From NCBI GenBank assembly GCA_964291275.2, contig OZ219799.1:186001-250000 (forward strand): DNA of 64,000 bases, given 5' to 3'. The notes under the pieces were generated by a model, which saw only the letters and a program-made list of their open reading frames with translations, was not told where the DNA came from and made no database searches. The translations under genes were made by a program, and so were the position numbers. Source of the stretch: Bin80 sp964291275 (GTDB lineage Bacteria > Bacteroidota > Rhodothermia > Rhodothermales > Bin80). Shown here in pieces: positions 44,347 to 52,925 of the stretch (position 1 is its first letter; every line of letters begins with the position of its first letter).

Positions 44347-44634
44347 ATGCCACGATACGCGATTGCTTACGACATTGCGGACAATTCTCGCCGTCGCAAG
44401 GTAGCCAACCTTCTTGACTCCTTTGGTGACCGCGTCCAGAATAGTGTCTTTGAATTAGTTGTAAGCAGATCAATGCTCGCACAGTGCCTTCGGTGCGTAA
44501 AAGAACTGCTGAACTTGAAAGAGGACAAGGTAGTAGTGTATTTTTTGTGTCGCACATGTGAATCAAAGCGAGTCTATATCGGTTCGGTTGATGGTATTAC
44601 CGATATAGGGGATGAGCATGTTTTCGTTGTATAG
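44347..44634 (+). CDS. cas2: CRISPR adaptation protein Cas2
   Basis: 95 residues from ATG at 44347; 2 bases after the cas1 stop. The ferredoxin-like fold starts MPRYAIAYDIADNSRRRKV with the conserved Asp, then FGDRVQNSVFEL, and ends GITDIGDEHVFVV, the strand that swaps within the dimer. It bridges two Cas1 dimers in the integration complex. Confidence 0.96.
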   Translation: MPRYAIAYDIADNSRRRKVANLLDSFGDRVQNSVFELVVSRSMLAQCLRCVKELLNLKEDKVVVYFLCRTCESKRVYIGSVDGITDIGDEHVFVV

Positions 44635-44968
44635 CGTGCCGATTCGTAACCGTATGTTCCCACGAAACAGACCGGGGGTTACGAATTGCAAACCTGCCGT
44701 TTCGCGACTTTATCGATGTTTAACCGAACACTGGTTCGGTTTTGCCGCCAAACAACGTTGAGATGCCGAGCCCAAAGCGTCCAACTGCCATAGCCAAGTC
44801 AGTGGGTGCCTTTAATTTCTGCCCAGGAGTTGCCATAGGACCATATTCCTAACTCACGAGAGTGTCGATTCCACTGCAATAGGGTCATTTCTCCAATTGA
44901 TGCTTTAAAAAGATGCTTTTCAGAACAAAACCTTCAGTTTGAGGTTGAGCCGTCGAGGAGTATTTGCA
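44635..44968 (+). promoter_or_regulatory. CRISPR leader region
   Basis: 334 non-coding bases between cas2 and the first repeat, becoming AT-rich toward the array. This is the expected leader: array promoter and Cas1-Cas2 docking. An inverted repeat ACCGAAC (44723-44729) / GTTCGGT (44734-44740) with a 4-base loop followed by TTTG may end the cas1-cas2 transcript. Confidence 0.65.
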
Positions 44969-45838
44969 CTGACACAGGATGCCCCGCTCATTAGGGGATT
45001 GCGACGACCCATGTGCCAATATCGTACCAGTTCATCTGGATTACTGACACAGGATGCCCCGCTCATTAGGGGATTGCGACGCGTTCTCCTTATTTGGATT
45101 GATCTCTGTTACGTAGGCTGACACAGGATGCCCCGCTCATTAGGGGATTGCGACATAACCTGGAGTGAGTTGTCGAAGTATATTTGTGACTGGTCTGACA
45201 CAGGATGCCCCGCTCATTAGGGGATTGCGACTTGCAACGTCTCTGATTCTGTTATGTGTAGGCTTATGTCTGACACAGGATGCCCCGCTCATTAGGGGAT
45301 TGCGACAAATTCTCATAATTAGGAGTTGCGTTATGTGCAGAAGATCTGACACAGGATGCCCCGCTCATTAGGGGATTGCGACAATGGCGTTGCCGTTCTG
45401 CCTGACGGCTTCGAGCTGCACTGACACAGGATGCCCCGCTCATTAGGGGATTGCGACTAGGGTTTAGATTTCTTTATATTTCTGGTTCTTGCAGGGCTGA
45501 CACAGGATGCCCCGCTCATTAGGGGATTGCGACGTGAATGTTTTCGAATTCGTATCCAAGATCTTCCAGCTGACACAGGATGCCCCGCTCATTAGGGGAT
45601 TGCGACACATAGATAAGTGCCGTCCGAACCATTCAGGATATACTGACACAGGATGCCCCGCTCATTAGGGGATTGCGACTTGCGTAAGACGCGTTCCGCG
45701 CCGGTTAGTGAGTGTGAGTATCTGACACAGGATGCCCCGCTCATTAGGGGATTGCGACTTGGTCCCGTAATACATCCCAAAAGTTTCAGAAAACGTCTTT
45801 ACTGACACAGGATGCCCCGCTCATTAGGGGATTGCGAC
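44969..45838 (+). CRISPR. CRISPR array, 12 identical 37-bp repeats, 11 spacers
   Basis: Repeats start at 44969, 45044, 45118, 45195, 45270, 45346, 45421, 45497, 45570, 45643, 45722 and 45802; all look identical. Each begins CTGACACAGG and ends GGGGATTGCGAC. A CCCC-gctcatta-GGGG hairpin precedes the terminal 8 bases ATTGCGAC, the same position and form as the 5' tag ATTGAAAC of other type III and I systems. So the array is read on the plus strand, away from cas2, with Cas6 cutting after GGGG. Spacers are 36-43 bases and all different. The last repeat is not degenerate. Apparent reading frames inside the array are repeat artefacts. Confidence 0.98.
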
Positions 45839-46157
45839 TCCGGTAGGATATATTGAAAGTTTTTGAGCAACTCTTCCGACACAGAACTGAACTTCCCCAC
45901 GGGAATCCTACTTCAACTACTGAGGTCCAACCTAATTTTTGTCTCAAGGCACGTCGCAACATACACGACAATACATGTGAGTCATACTTTAAATTGACTG
46001 CTGAAAAACTAAATTGGCGTACTTTGGGGGTTGAGAGCTAAACTGATCTGTGTGCGGAGCACTCATCCCCTGACTAGGGGAGGCGCACCAGATAAAGTAG
46101 AAGGAGTCATAAGGAGGAGCATTCTCAACTACTGGGATTGGACCTTTTACTGTAAAG
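45839..46157. other. Intergenic region after the CRISPR array
   Basis: About 319 bases with no convincing gene. It contains a hairpin TCCCC-tgacta-GGGGA at 46066-46081 followed by GGCGCAC, which looks like the hairpin and tag end of the CRISPR repeat. The promoter of the MFS gene should also lie here. Confidence 0.5.
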
Positions 46158-47381
46158 ATGGCGTCGGCGTTAGATAGCGCATCGGTAGGAAAACGCAACG
46201 GCTTTTTGATCATTGCCCCACTCTGGCTGGCGGTTTTTGTCGTGAGCTGTCAGCTCTTTATTGTGGCTCCTCTCCTGCCACTCATTCAGAATGAGCTCCT
46301 CAATGCATCTCCCCCGACCGACTTTGCGCTGGGTTTTTTGGGTTCAGCCTACTCTGTTGCATTGGCAATTTCAACGCTGATTGTTGGTCCCGTGTCTGAC
46401 CGAGTAGGACGACGCAAAGTCTTGGTTGTGGGTACAGCGCTTATCGCGGTGATGCTCTTTTTGCACAGTATTGCCAGACATTATGAATCGCTCTTTCTGG
46501 TTCGTGCGCTTGCGGGGATGGCATGCGGTGTGTACAGCGGGAGTATGGTGGCATTCGTAGGGGATTATTTTCCCTACAATCGCAGGGGGTGGGCCACAGG
46601 ATGGATAATGACGGGAGTTGCGGCCGGCCAAGTCATCGGGACACCTGCCGCAATCCTGCTGGCAAATACGTACGGGTTTCAGGCACCCTTTGTGGCTTTT
46701 GGTGGATTGATCGCCATAGTGAGCGTGATGGCCTGGTACTGGTTGCCCCAGCCAGATGCGGAATACGAAACAGCACCCCTGTCAATCACAGCCGCACTTA
46801 ATACCTACGGCCAACTTCTGCGGAGTCCGGGGCCGCGTGCAGGTGTGATACTCTATATTCTTCTTTTCCTCAGTATTGGGCTCTTTTTGTTCTTTTTCCC
46901 GAAATGGCTGGAGGAGGACATCGGTATTTCGGTGCGGCAATTGGCGTTGTTATTCGTGATTGGAGGAATAGGGATGATTGTGGGCACGACAGTTGGGGGA
47001 ATGCTTTCAGACCGTTTGGGTCGAAAACCAATCCTGATTCTTGCGTGCCTGGCACTAGCTGTTCTGCTTCCGTTCGCAACCATGTGGGTAACCGGGCTTA
47101 TGAGCGCGACGATATTCATTACGCTCGTACTGATTCTTGGGGCCATGCGAACGGGACCCATCATGGCACTTCTCACCGCACTCACAACACAAGCGCAGCG
47201 GGGGGCAATGATGGGGCTGGCGGTTGCGGCCGGCCAGTTTGGGTTGGGGGTGGCAACAGCTGTTGCGGGCTGGCTTTACGAGAACCCGGGGTTCCTATAC
47301 AATATTCTGTCTGGTACAGTCGCCGTTTTACTGATGGCTGTGGTGGTCTGGCGTATGGTATCCGAGCCTACAGAATCCTGA
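46158..47381 (+). CDS. MFS transporter
   Basis: 407 residues with 12 hydrophobic helices. The motif between helices 2 and 3 is GPVSDRVGRRKVLVVG, the major-facilitator signature (DRxGRR/K), repeated in weaker form in the second half as GMLSDRLGRKPILIL. The drug/solute antiporter 12-helix layout fits; substrate unknown. Its end overlaps the convergent DUF3078 gene by 14 bases. Confidence 0.93.
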   Translation: MASALDSASVGKRNGFLIIAPLWLAVFVVSCQLFIVAPLLPLIQNELLNASPPTDFALGFLGSAYSVALAISTLIVGPVSDRVGRRKVLVVGTALIAVMLFLHSIARHYESLFLVRALAGMACGVYSGSMVAFVGDYFPYNRRGWATGWIMTGVAAGQVIGTPAAILLANTYGFQAPFVAFGGLIAIVSVMAWYWLPQPDAEYETAPLSITAALNTYGQLLRSPGPRAGVILYILLFLSIGLFLFFFPKWLEEDIGISVRQLALLFVIGGIGMIVGTTVGGMLSDRLGRKPILILACLALAVLLPFATMWVTGLMSATIFITLVLILGAMRTGPIMALLTALTTQAQRGAMMGLAVAAGQFGLGVATAVAGWLYENPGFLYNILSGTVAVLLMAVVVWRMVSEPTES

Positions 47382-48213
47382 ACGAGACCCCAACGGTCAG
47401 GGCTTGTTTCCGCTGGATGTACGGTGACAGATCTTTGTCGAAGAGCGCCGTGTACTCCGCATTCACTTGAAGCCAGGAATTAACCTTCATGGTGACCAGA
47501 GTTTCCCAAATCGTGTCAGGGGACGGTTGATTGAAAGCAGCAAACAGTGTCAGCGTTGACTTCAGGTGCACATTCGTGAAAACGGTTCGCTCAACAATGA
47601 CCAGCCCTGAAGCTCCGACCTGCCACCGCAAAAGGGCGTCCGGTGATACCTTATAGCGCTCGCGCAAAGCGCGAATAGTTACTATAGTTTGTTTCGCGGC
47701 AACGCCCAAGCGCAGGTCGAGCCAACTGTTTGCCTGATAATTGAGTCCCATGGATTGTGTGAGGATTGCAGGCGAGAGGAAACCGGATATCCTTAGGGTT
47801 TCCACATCCGATTTTTTTTCGTTGTACCTAAAACCATCGGCAAACTGGGACCGGAGCTCCAGTGTCACGGCAGGATCCAATTGACCGAAAATCGGCACAC
47901 GGGAAAACTTGAATGAGCTACGCAGGTGAATAATATCCTCAGACTTGCGCAGATCGATACTATTCTGCCTGACTACACCAAATGCTAGACGTACTTCGTG
48001 CTGATGTTGCGCGGCGGTTGCAGTTTTTTGGGCTTCTCCGCTTACGCCAGCGCCCAGTGCCAGGGAGCTTATTCCACCATCATGCCATCGATAGAATCCC
48101 ACTTGGTTAAAGGAGACCCTGCCATGCGCTTCGGTGGTCCAGGTCGAATCAGACTGCGCAGCACAGGGTGCAGCGCACATCAGCAGGATCAGAAACAAAG
48201 TGGATGTACGCAT
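47368..48213 (-). CDS. DUF3078-type outer-membrane beta-barrel protein
   Basis: 281 residues: signal peptide ending CAAPCAAQ, then alternating polar and hydrophobic beta strands with frequent aromatic ends (FNQVGFYRWHDGGISSLAL, SWLDLRLGVAAKQTIV, and a final ALTVGVSFRIL). The pattern NQVGFxxWxxGGxSSLAL is characteristic of DUF3078 proteins of Bacteroidota. Role unknown. It lies 46 bases after atpC on the same strand. Confidence 0.85.
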   Translation of the reverse strand: MRTSTLFLILLMCAAPCAAQSDSTWTTEAHGRVSFNQVGFYRWHDGGISSLALGAGVSGEAQKTATAAQHQHEVRLAFGVVRQNSIDLRKSEDIIHLRSSFKFSRVPIFGQLDPAVTLELRSQFADGFRYNEKKSDVETLRISGFLSPAILTQSMGLNYQANSWLDLRLGVAAKQTIVTIRALRERYKVSPDALLRWQVGASGLVIVERTVFTNVHLKSTLTLFAAFNQPSPDTIWETLVTMKVNSWLQVNAEYTALFDKDLSPYIQRKQALTVGVSFRIL

Positions 48214-48259
48214 CTGTCCGCGTGGGTCCCTGCGCGCAAAAAACTTCTACACAAACCAA

Positions 48260-48679
48260 TCAATCAGCCATGCTGATGCGAAGACGATTGCGGGCACGTT
48301 CAAGCGCCTGCTCTGCACGCACACGATCCAAGTCAGCAGATGCTTCCTCCAGGCGCTTCAGTGCACGCTGTTCAGCGTTTTTGGCGCGATCTGTATCAAT
48401 ATCAGTTGCGGGCTCGGCTGTTTCCGCCAGAATAGTGACCACGTTGCCAATTACCTCGACAAAACCCCCGCTGGTGGCGAACGTGAGTTTTTCTGTACCT
48501 GACATGGTCAGTACCAGTGGTCCCACGGTCAGGGATGCGATCATCGGCGCGTGATTGTAGCGGATCTCAAAACCTCCGTCCGCGCCAGGTGCACGTAGCC
48601 CTGTAGCGAAGCCCTGAAATACGCGCCTATCAGGTGCAACGATATCAACACGGAGCGCGCGGTGTACCTCAGCCGCCAT
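48260..48679 (-). CDS. atpC: F1 ATP synthase epsilon subunit
   Basis: 139 residues: N-terminal beta sandwich LRVDIVAPDRRVFQGFATGL, LRAPGADGGFEIRYNHAPM with the conserved HAP, and a C-terminal helical hairpin rich in Ala/Glu/Arg. Its start overlaps the atpD stop by one base. It inhibits ATP hydrolysis and links gamma to the c ring. Confidence 0.96.
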   Translation of the reverse strand: MAAEVHRALRVDIVAPDRRVFQGFATGLRAPGADGGFEIRYNHAPMIASLTVGPLVLTMSGTEKLTFATSGGFVEVIGNVVTILAETAEPATDIDTDRAKNAEQRALKRLEEASADLDRVRAEQALERARNRLRISMAD

Positions 48680-50163
48680 TACCCTTCTGCAAGTTTTTGT
48701 TCACCATCCTCAATGACCTCGTCAATTGTGCCTTTATAGGTAAAGGCAGATTCGGGCAAATGATCCAAATCACCCGCAAGAATCATGCGGAAGCCTTTTA
48801 TCGTGTCAGCAATCTTGACATACTTGCCCTTGCCGCCGGTGAATTGCTCGGCAACAAAGAATGGCTGGCTCATAAACCGTTCGGCACGGCGAGCACGCTG
48901 CACAACAAGCTTATCCTCATCGGAGAGCTCATCCATCCCAAGGATGGCAATGATGTCCTGCAACTCCTTGTACCGTTGCAGAAGCTGTTTAACGTCCTGC
49001 GCAGTGGTGTAGTGTTCATCTCCGACCACCCTGGGAGACAGGATTGTCGAATTCGAATCGAGCGGATCAATTGCCGGGTAGAGCCCCAGAGAAGCAATGC
49101 GACGCGATAGAACTGTAGTTGCATCAAGGTGCGCAAAAGCAGTCGCTGGCGCAGGGTCTGTAAGGTCGTCCGCCGGCACGTATATCGCCTGGACGGAAGT
49201 GATTGAGCCACTCTTTGTCGAGGTGATCCGCTCCTGAAGCTCACCCATTTCCGTAGCGAGCGTGGGCTGATAACCTACTGCACTGGGCATACGCCCCAAA
49301 AGAGCACTTACTTCTGAGCCGGCCTGTGTGAAGCGGAAGATGTTATCAATGAAGAGCAGTACATCACGGCCACCCAGATCACGGAAGTATTCGGCAATGG
49401 TCAGTCCACTGAGAGCCACACGTGCCCGTGCACCCGGCGGTTCGTTCATCTGACCGAACACCAGGCTGATACTGCTTTCTTTGATGTTGTCCATGTCCAC
49501 CTTGGACAGGTCCCACTCACCTTCTTCCAAGGCTTGCTGGAACGCTTCGCCATACTGCATAACTCCACTCTCAATCATTTCGCGGAGCAAGTCATTCCCC
49601 TCTCGAGTACGCTCACCAACACCGGCAAAGACCGACAGGCCCTCGTGCGCCTTAGCAATATTGTTGATCAGCTCCATAATGAGCACCGTCTTACCAACAC
49701 CTGCGCCGCCAAAGAGGCCGATCTTGCCTCCGCGTGCGTAGGGTTGAATGAGATCCACCACTTTAATGCCCGTTTCCAGCATTTCGACACTGGTGGACAG
49801 ATCACTAAACGCAGGCGGTTCACGGTGAATGGGTAGATATCCTTCAGCTTCAGGCTGAGGCAAACCGTCGATCGCGCGTCCTACTACGTTGAACAGACGT
49901 CCACGGATATCCCGTCCGGTGGGCATTGCAATCGGCTGTCCTGTACCGTTGACGGGGACGCCCCGTGTCAGACCATCGGTGGAGTCCATGGCTATGGTCC
50001 GAACGCGGTTTTCTCCTAGGTGCTGCTGCACTTCAAGGACGAGAGCGTCCTGACCTTCCCGGTCGATTTCCAGGGCATCCAGGATATCCGGCACCTCACC
50101 GGCAGCGAAAGCGACATCAACGACAGGTCCGACTACCTGTACGACTTGACCCGTTGTGGTCAT
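48679..50163 (-). CDS. atpD: F1 ATP synthase beta subunit
   Basis: 494 residues. Walker A GLFGGAGVGKTVLIMELINN; catalytic Glu in GVGERTREGNDL; Walker B region DVLLFIDNIFRFTQAGSE and the DELSDEDKLVV motif of the C-terminal domain (DELSEED-like). The catalytic partner of atpA at 14483-16078, encoded with atpC in a separate unit, as in other Bacteroidota-type genomes. Confidence 0.98.
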   Translation of the reverse strand: MTTTGQVVQVVGPVVDVAFAAGEVPDILDALEIDREGQDALVLEVQQHLGENRVRTIAMDSTDGLTRGVPVNGTGQPIAMPTGRDIRGRLFNVVGRAIDGLPQPEAEGYLPIHREPPAFSDLSTSVEMLETGIKVVDLIQPYARGGKIGLFGGAGVGKTVLIMELINNIAKAHEGLSVFAGVGERTREGNDLLREMIESGVMQYGEAFQQALEEGEWDLSKVDMDNIKESSISLVFGQMNEPPGARARVALSGLTIAEYFRDLGGRDVLLFIDNIFRFTQAGSEVSALLGRMPSAVGYQPTLATEMGELQERITSTKSGSITSVQAIYVPADDLTDPAPATAFAHLDATTVLSRRIASLGLYPAIDPLDSNSTILSPRVVGDEHYTTAQDVKQLLQRYKELQDIIAILGMDELSDEDKLVVQRARRAERFMSQPFFVAEQFTGGKGKYVKIADTIKGFRMILAGDLDHLPESAFTYKGTIDEVIEDGEQKLAEG

Positions 50164-50428
50164 GTTTTAATTAAGACAGATTGTGTTAGGTGGAAAGTTA
50201 CGCAACTCTGCAACAGTGCGGCTAATAATCGGGCCAAGCTTTCCCGAATCGCAGGCTTAAACGAGGCTCAGGGAAAATGGCTTCATTGGAAGTTTGTCGA
50301 GCGACAAACCCAACTAGATTTAACCAGTAAAGGGTTTTTACGGTATTCTGAACGAATCACTGCAGCCCGGTGTTTATCCGTTCGCTGGAGTGTTTGCGGT
50401 TCTCCATTTACACTAGATCGTTATAAAT

Positions 50429-52912
50429 ATGCGCCTCTTAACCTTATCACTACTGTTAGTTTGTCTGCCTGCGTACGGGCAGGGAGTCCAGTCCATTACC
50501 GAGAAAACTAAGGACATGGACAAACGGGATGGTTTCTTTCCCGTGTACTGGCACTCAGGTACAGGGGAAATCTACCTTGAAATTCCTGCGCTGGATCAGG
50601 AGTTCATCTATGTGACCTCCATGCCCGCAGGGTTGGGATCCAACGATATTGGATTGGACAGAAGCCAGTTAGGCAGTACTCGCCTAGTCCGGTTTGAGCG
50701 TAGCGGTCCCAAGATTCTTCTTGTTATGCCAAACCTACGCTATCGCGCTGATTCGGAATCAGCAGCAGAAAAAGCATCCGTCAGTGAGGCCTTTGCGGAA
50801 GCCATCCTCTGGGGGTTCAAGATTGAGGCCGAAGAGGCAAATAGAATCCTTGTAAACGCGACAGATTTCGTTGTTAGAGATGCTAACAGAGTTACCCGCA
50901 GGCTGCAAGGGGCGCAGCAAGGTAATTTCAGTTTGGATAAGAGTCGGAGCGCTCCCATTCCAGATATGCTTAAGGCATTCCCGCGAAATACAGAGATGGA
51001 AGCGCGAATAACTTTCACGTCTAATGCTCCGGGGCGCTTTGTACGTGATGTGGCGGCTGATCCATACTCGGTAACACTGAGCGTGCGACACTCATTCGTT
51101 ATGCTGCCCGATGAGGGGTACACCCCCAGAGTATTTCATCCGGGAGCCGGGTACGGTGCAATAAGCTACATGGATTATGCTGTGCCCATCGGTGAGGATA
51201 TGGTAAAGCGTTACATTCGGCGTCATCGCCTGATCAAGGCGGATTCAAGTGCAGCAGTCAGTGATCCCGTGTCCCCCATAGTGTACTACCTGGATCCAGG
51301 TACACCCGAGCCGGTCAGGGGAGCACTCCTGGATGGTGCCCGATGGTGGGCGGATGCATTTGAGGCGGCTGGCTTCTCTAATGCTTTTCGGATTGAAATA
51401 TTGCCGGAGGGAGCGGATCCAATGGATGTGCGCTACAATACGATTCAGTGGGTGCACCGCGCTACACGCGGCTGGAGTTACGGGTCAAGTGTGACAGACC
51501 CCCGCACCGGTGAGATCATCAAGGGGCATGTGACGCTCGGTTCACTCAGGGTCCGACAGGACTACCTTATTGCCGAAGGACTACTTGCCCCCTACGGTGA
51601 CTCCCTTGCAGCCGACGATCCAATGTTATCCATGTCACTCGCACGTATCCGACAATTATCTGCACATGAGGTCGGTCACACACTGGGTCTCAGCCATAAT
51701 TTTGCATCCTCTGTCAATAGCCGGGCGTCCGTCATGGACTATCCTGCTCCATATGCTGTGTTTAATGATGCCGGGGAGATCCAGCTGGATGAGGCTTACT
51801 CGACTGGTATCGGTGAATGGGACAAAGTTGCCATTGCCTACGGGTATGCTCAGCCGTTACCGGGTGACGACGAAGGGGCGCTGTTGAGCGCAGTCCTACA
51901 GCAGGCGTGGGATAATGGCTTGCACTACATCACCGACTCGGATGCACGCCCTGCCGGTGCAGCACATCCGCTCGCCAATCTCTGGGATAATGGTGACGAT
52001 ATGGTAAGTGCCCTTCTCCACGAAATGGCTATCAGGGATGCTGCCCTGGCACGCTTCGGTCAAGAAGTCATTCGCAAAGGACGTCCGCTGGCAACCATGG
52101 AGGAGGTACTGGTCCCGCTCTACCTGCGACACAGGTATCAGGTGGAGGCTACAGTCAAATTACTGGGCGGAGTGACGTACACCTATGCGATGCGTGGAGA
52201 TGGTCAGGCGCTGGTCGAACCGGTTACGGGTTCGGTGCAGCTGGCAGCGCTGGAGGCTTTGATGGAGGTGGTTTCGCCGTATGCGCTTCGCGTCCCGGAA
52301 AGCGTCCGTTCCGGTATGCCTCCCCGTCCACCCGGGTTTTCAGCACATCGCGAGTTGTTTGATCGCCATACGGGTCTGATATTTGATGCTTACACGCCTG
52401 CTGCTGCGGTTGCTACACTGGTATTTGCTCAGATTCTCAATCCAGCGCGCACAGCTCGCATGGTGTACCAGCGTGATCACGATGAGACTCTCCCGGATTT
52501 TCATGGCGTAATGGAAATAATTAGCGACGCAGTCTGGGGGGCATCTGTGGCCGACGATCCGTACGATGCCGAATTGCAGCGCGTGGTGCAGCAGGTGTGG
52601 ATTGATGAGCTGATTGGATTGGCGAATGAGCGTAATGTGGCCCCTGCGGTGCGGGTAATGGTTATGGAACGACTTCGTGAGTTCGTGGAGTGGCTCGTGG
52701 AGGCTGAGATGCCCCAACGGGATACAGAAACTCGCTATCACCGCCGGATGGTACTGGACCAAATCGAGCAGTACCTGTTAAGGGAGTACAACCCTGATGA
52801 TCGCCGGCCCCGCGCAATGATTCCACCAGGCTCTCCGATCGGTGCTGATGTACGTCGCCAGATGCAGCGCGCGTTACTCTCAGCTACTGCAATTGAGTGG
52901 TGCAGCCACTGA
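50429..52912 (+). CDS. Zinc-dependent metalloprotease (DUF5117/DUF4953-type), secreted
   Basis: 827 residues with a signal peptide ending LPAYGQ. A DUF5117-like N-terminal domain (DGFFPVYWHSGTGEIYLEI, ERSGPKILLVMPNLRYRA) is followed by the protease: QLSAHEVGHTLGLSHNFASS gives HExxHxxGxxH zinc ligands, and SVMDYPAP the Met-turn, as in metzincins. A C-terminal helical domain completes the usual 800-residue architecture. Probably exported digestive or surface protease. The helicase gene starts 13 bases later. Confidence 0.93.
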   Translation: MRLLTLSLLLVCLPAYGQGVQSITEKTKDMDKRDGFFPVYWHSGTGEIYLEIPALDQEFIYVTSMPAGLGSNDIGLDRSQLGSTRLVRFERSGPKILLVMPNLRYRADSESAAEKASVSEAFAEAILWGFKIEAEEANRILVNATDFVVRDANRVTRRLQGAQQGNFSLDKSRSAPIPDMLKAFPRNTEMEARITFTSNAPGRFVRDVAADPYSVTLSVRHSFVMLPDEGYTPRVFHPGAGYGAISYMDYAVPIGEDMVKRYIRRHRLIKADSSAAVSDPVSPIVYYLDPGTPEPVRGALLDGARWWADAFEAAGFSNAFRIEILPEGADPMDVRYNTIQWVHRATRGWSYGSSVTDPRTGEIIKGHVTLGSLRVRQDYLIAEGLLAPYGDSLAADDPMLSMSLARIRQLSAHEVGHTLGLSHNFASSVNSRASVMDYPAPYAVFNDAGEIQLDEAYSTGIGEWDKVAIAYGYAQPLPGDDEGALLSAVLQQAWDNGLHYITDSDARPAGAAHPLANLWDNGDDMVSALLHEMAIRDAALARFGQEVIRKGRPLATMEEVLVPLYLRHRYQVEATVKLLGGVTYTYAMRGDGQALVEPVTGSVQLAALEALMEVVSPYALRVPESVRSGMPPRPPGFSAHRELFDRHTGLIFDAYTPAAAVATLVFAQILNPARTARMVYQRDHDETLPDFHGVMEIISDAVWGASVADDPYDAELQRVVQQVWIDELIGLANERNVAPAVRVMVMERLREFVEWLVEAEMPQRDTETRYHRRMVLDQIEQYLLREYNPDDRRPRAMIPPGSPIGADVRRQMQRALLSATAIEWCSH

Positions 52913-52925
52913 AACGTCCTGCGTT

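Noticed and set aside
44939..45780. Short plus- and minus-strand frames in the CRISPR array
   Set aside because: They are created by the repeated 37-bp unit and contain the same peptide again and again.
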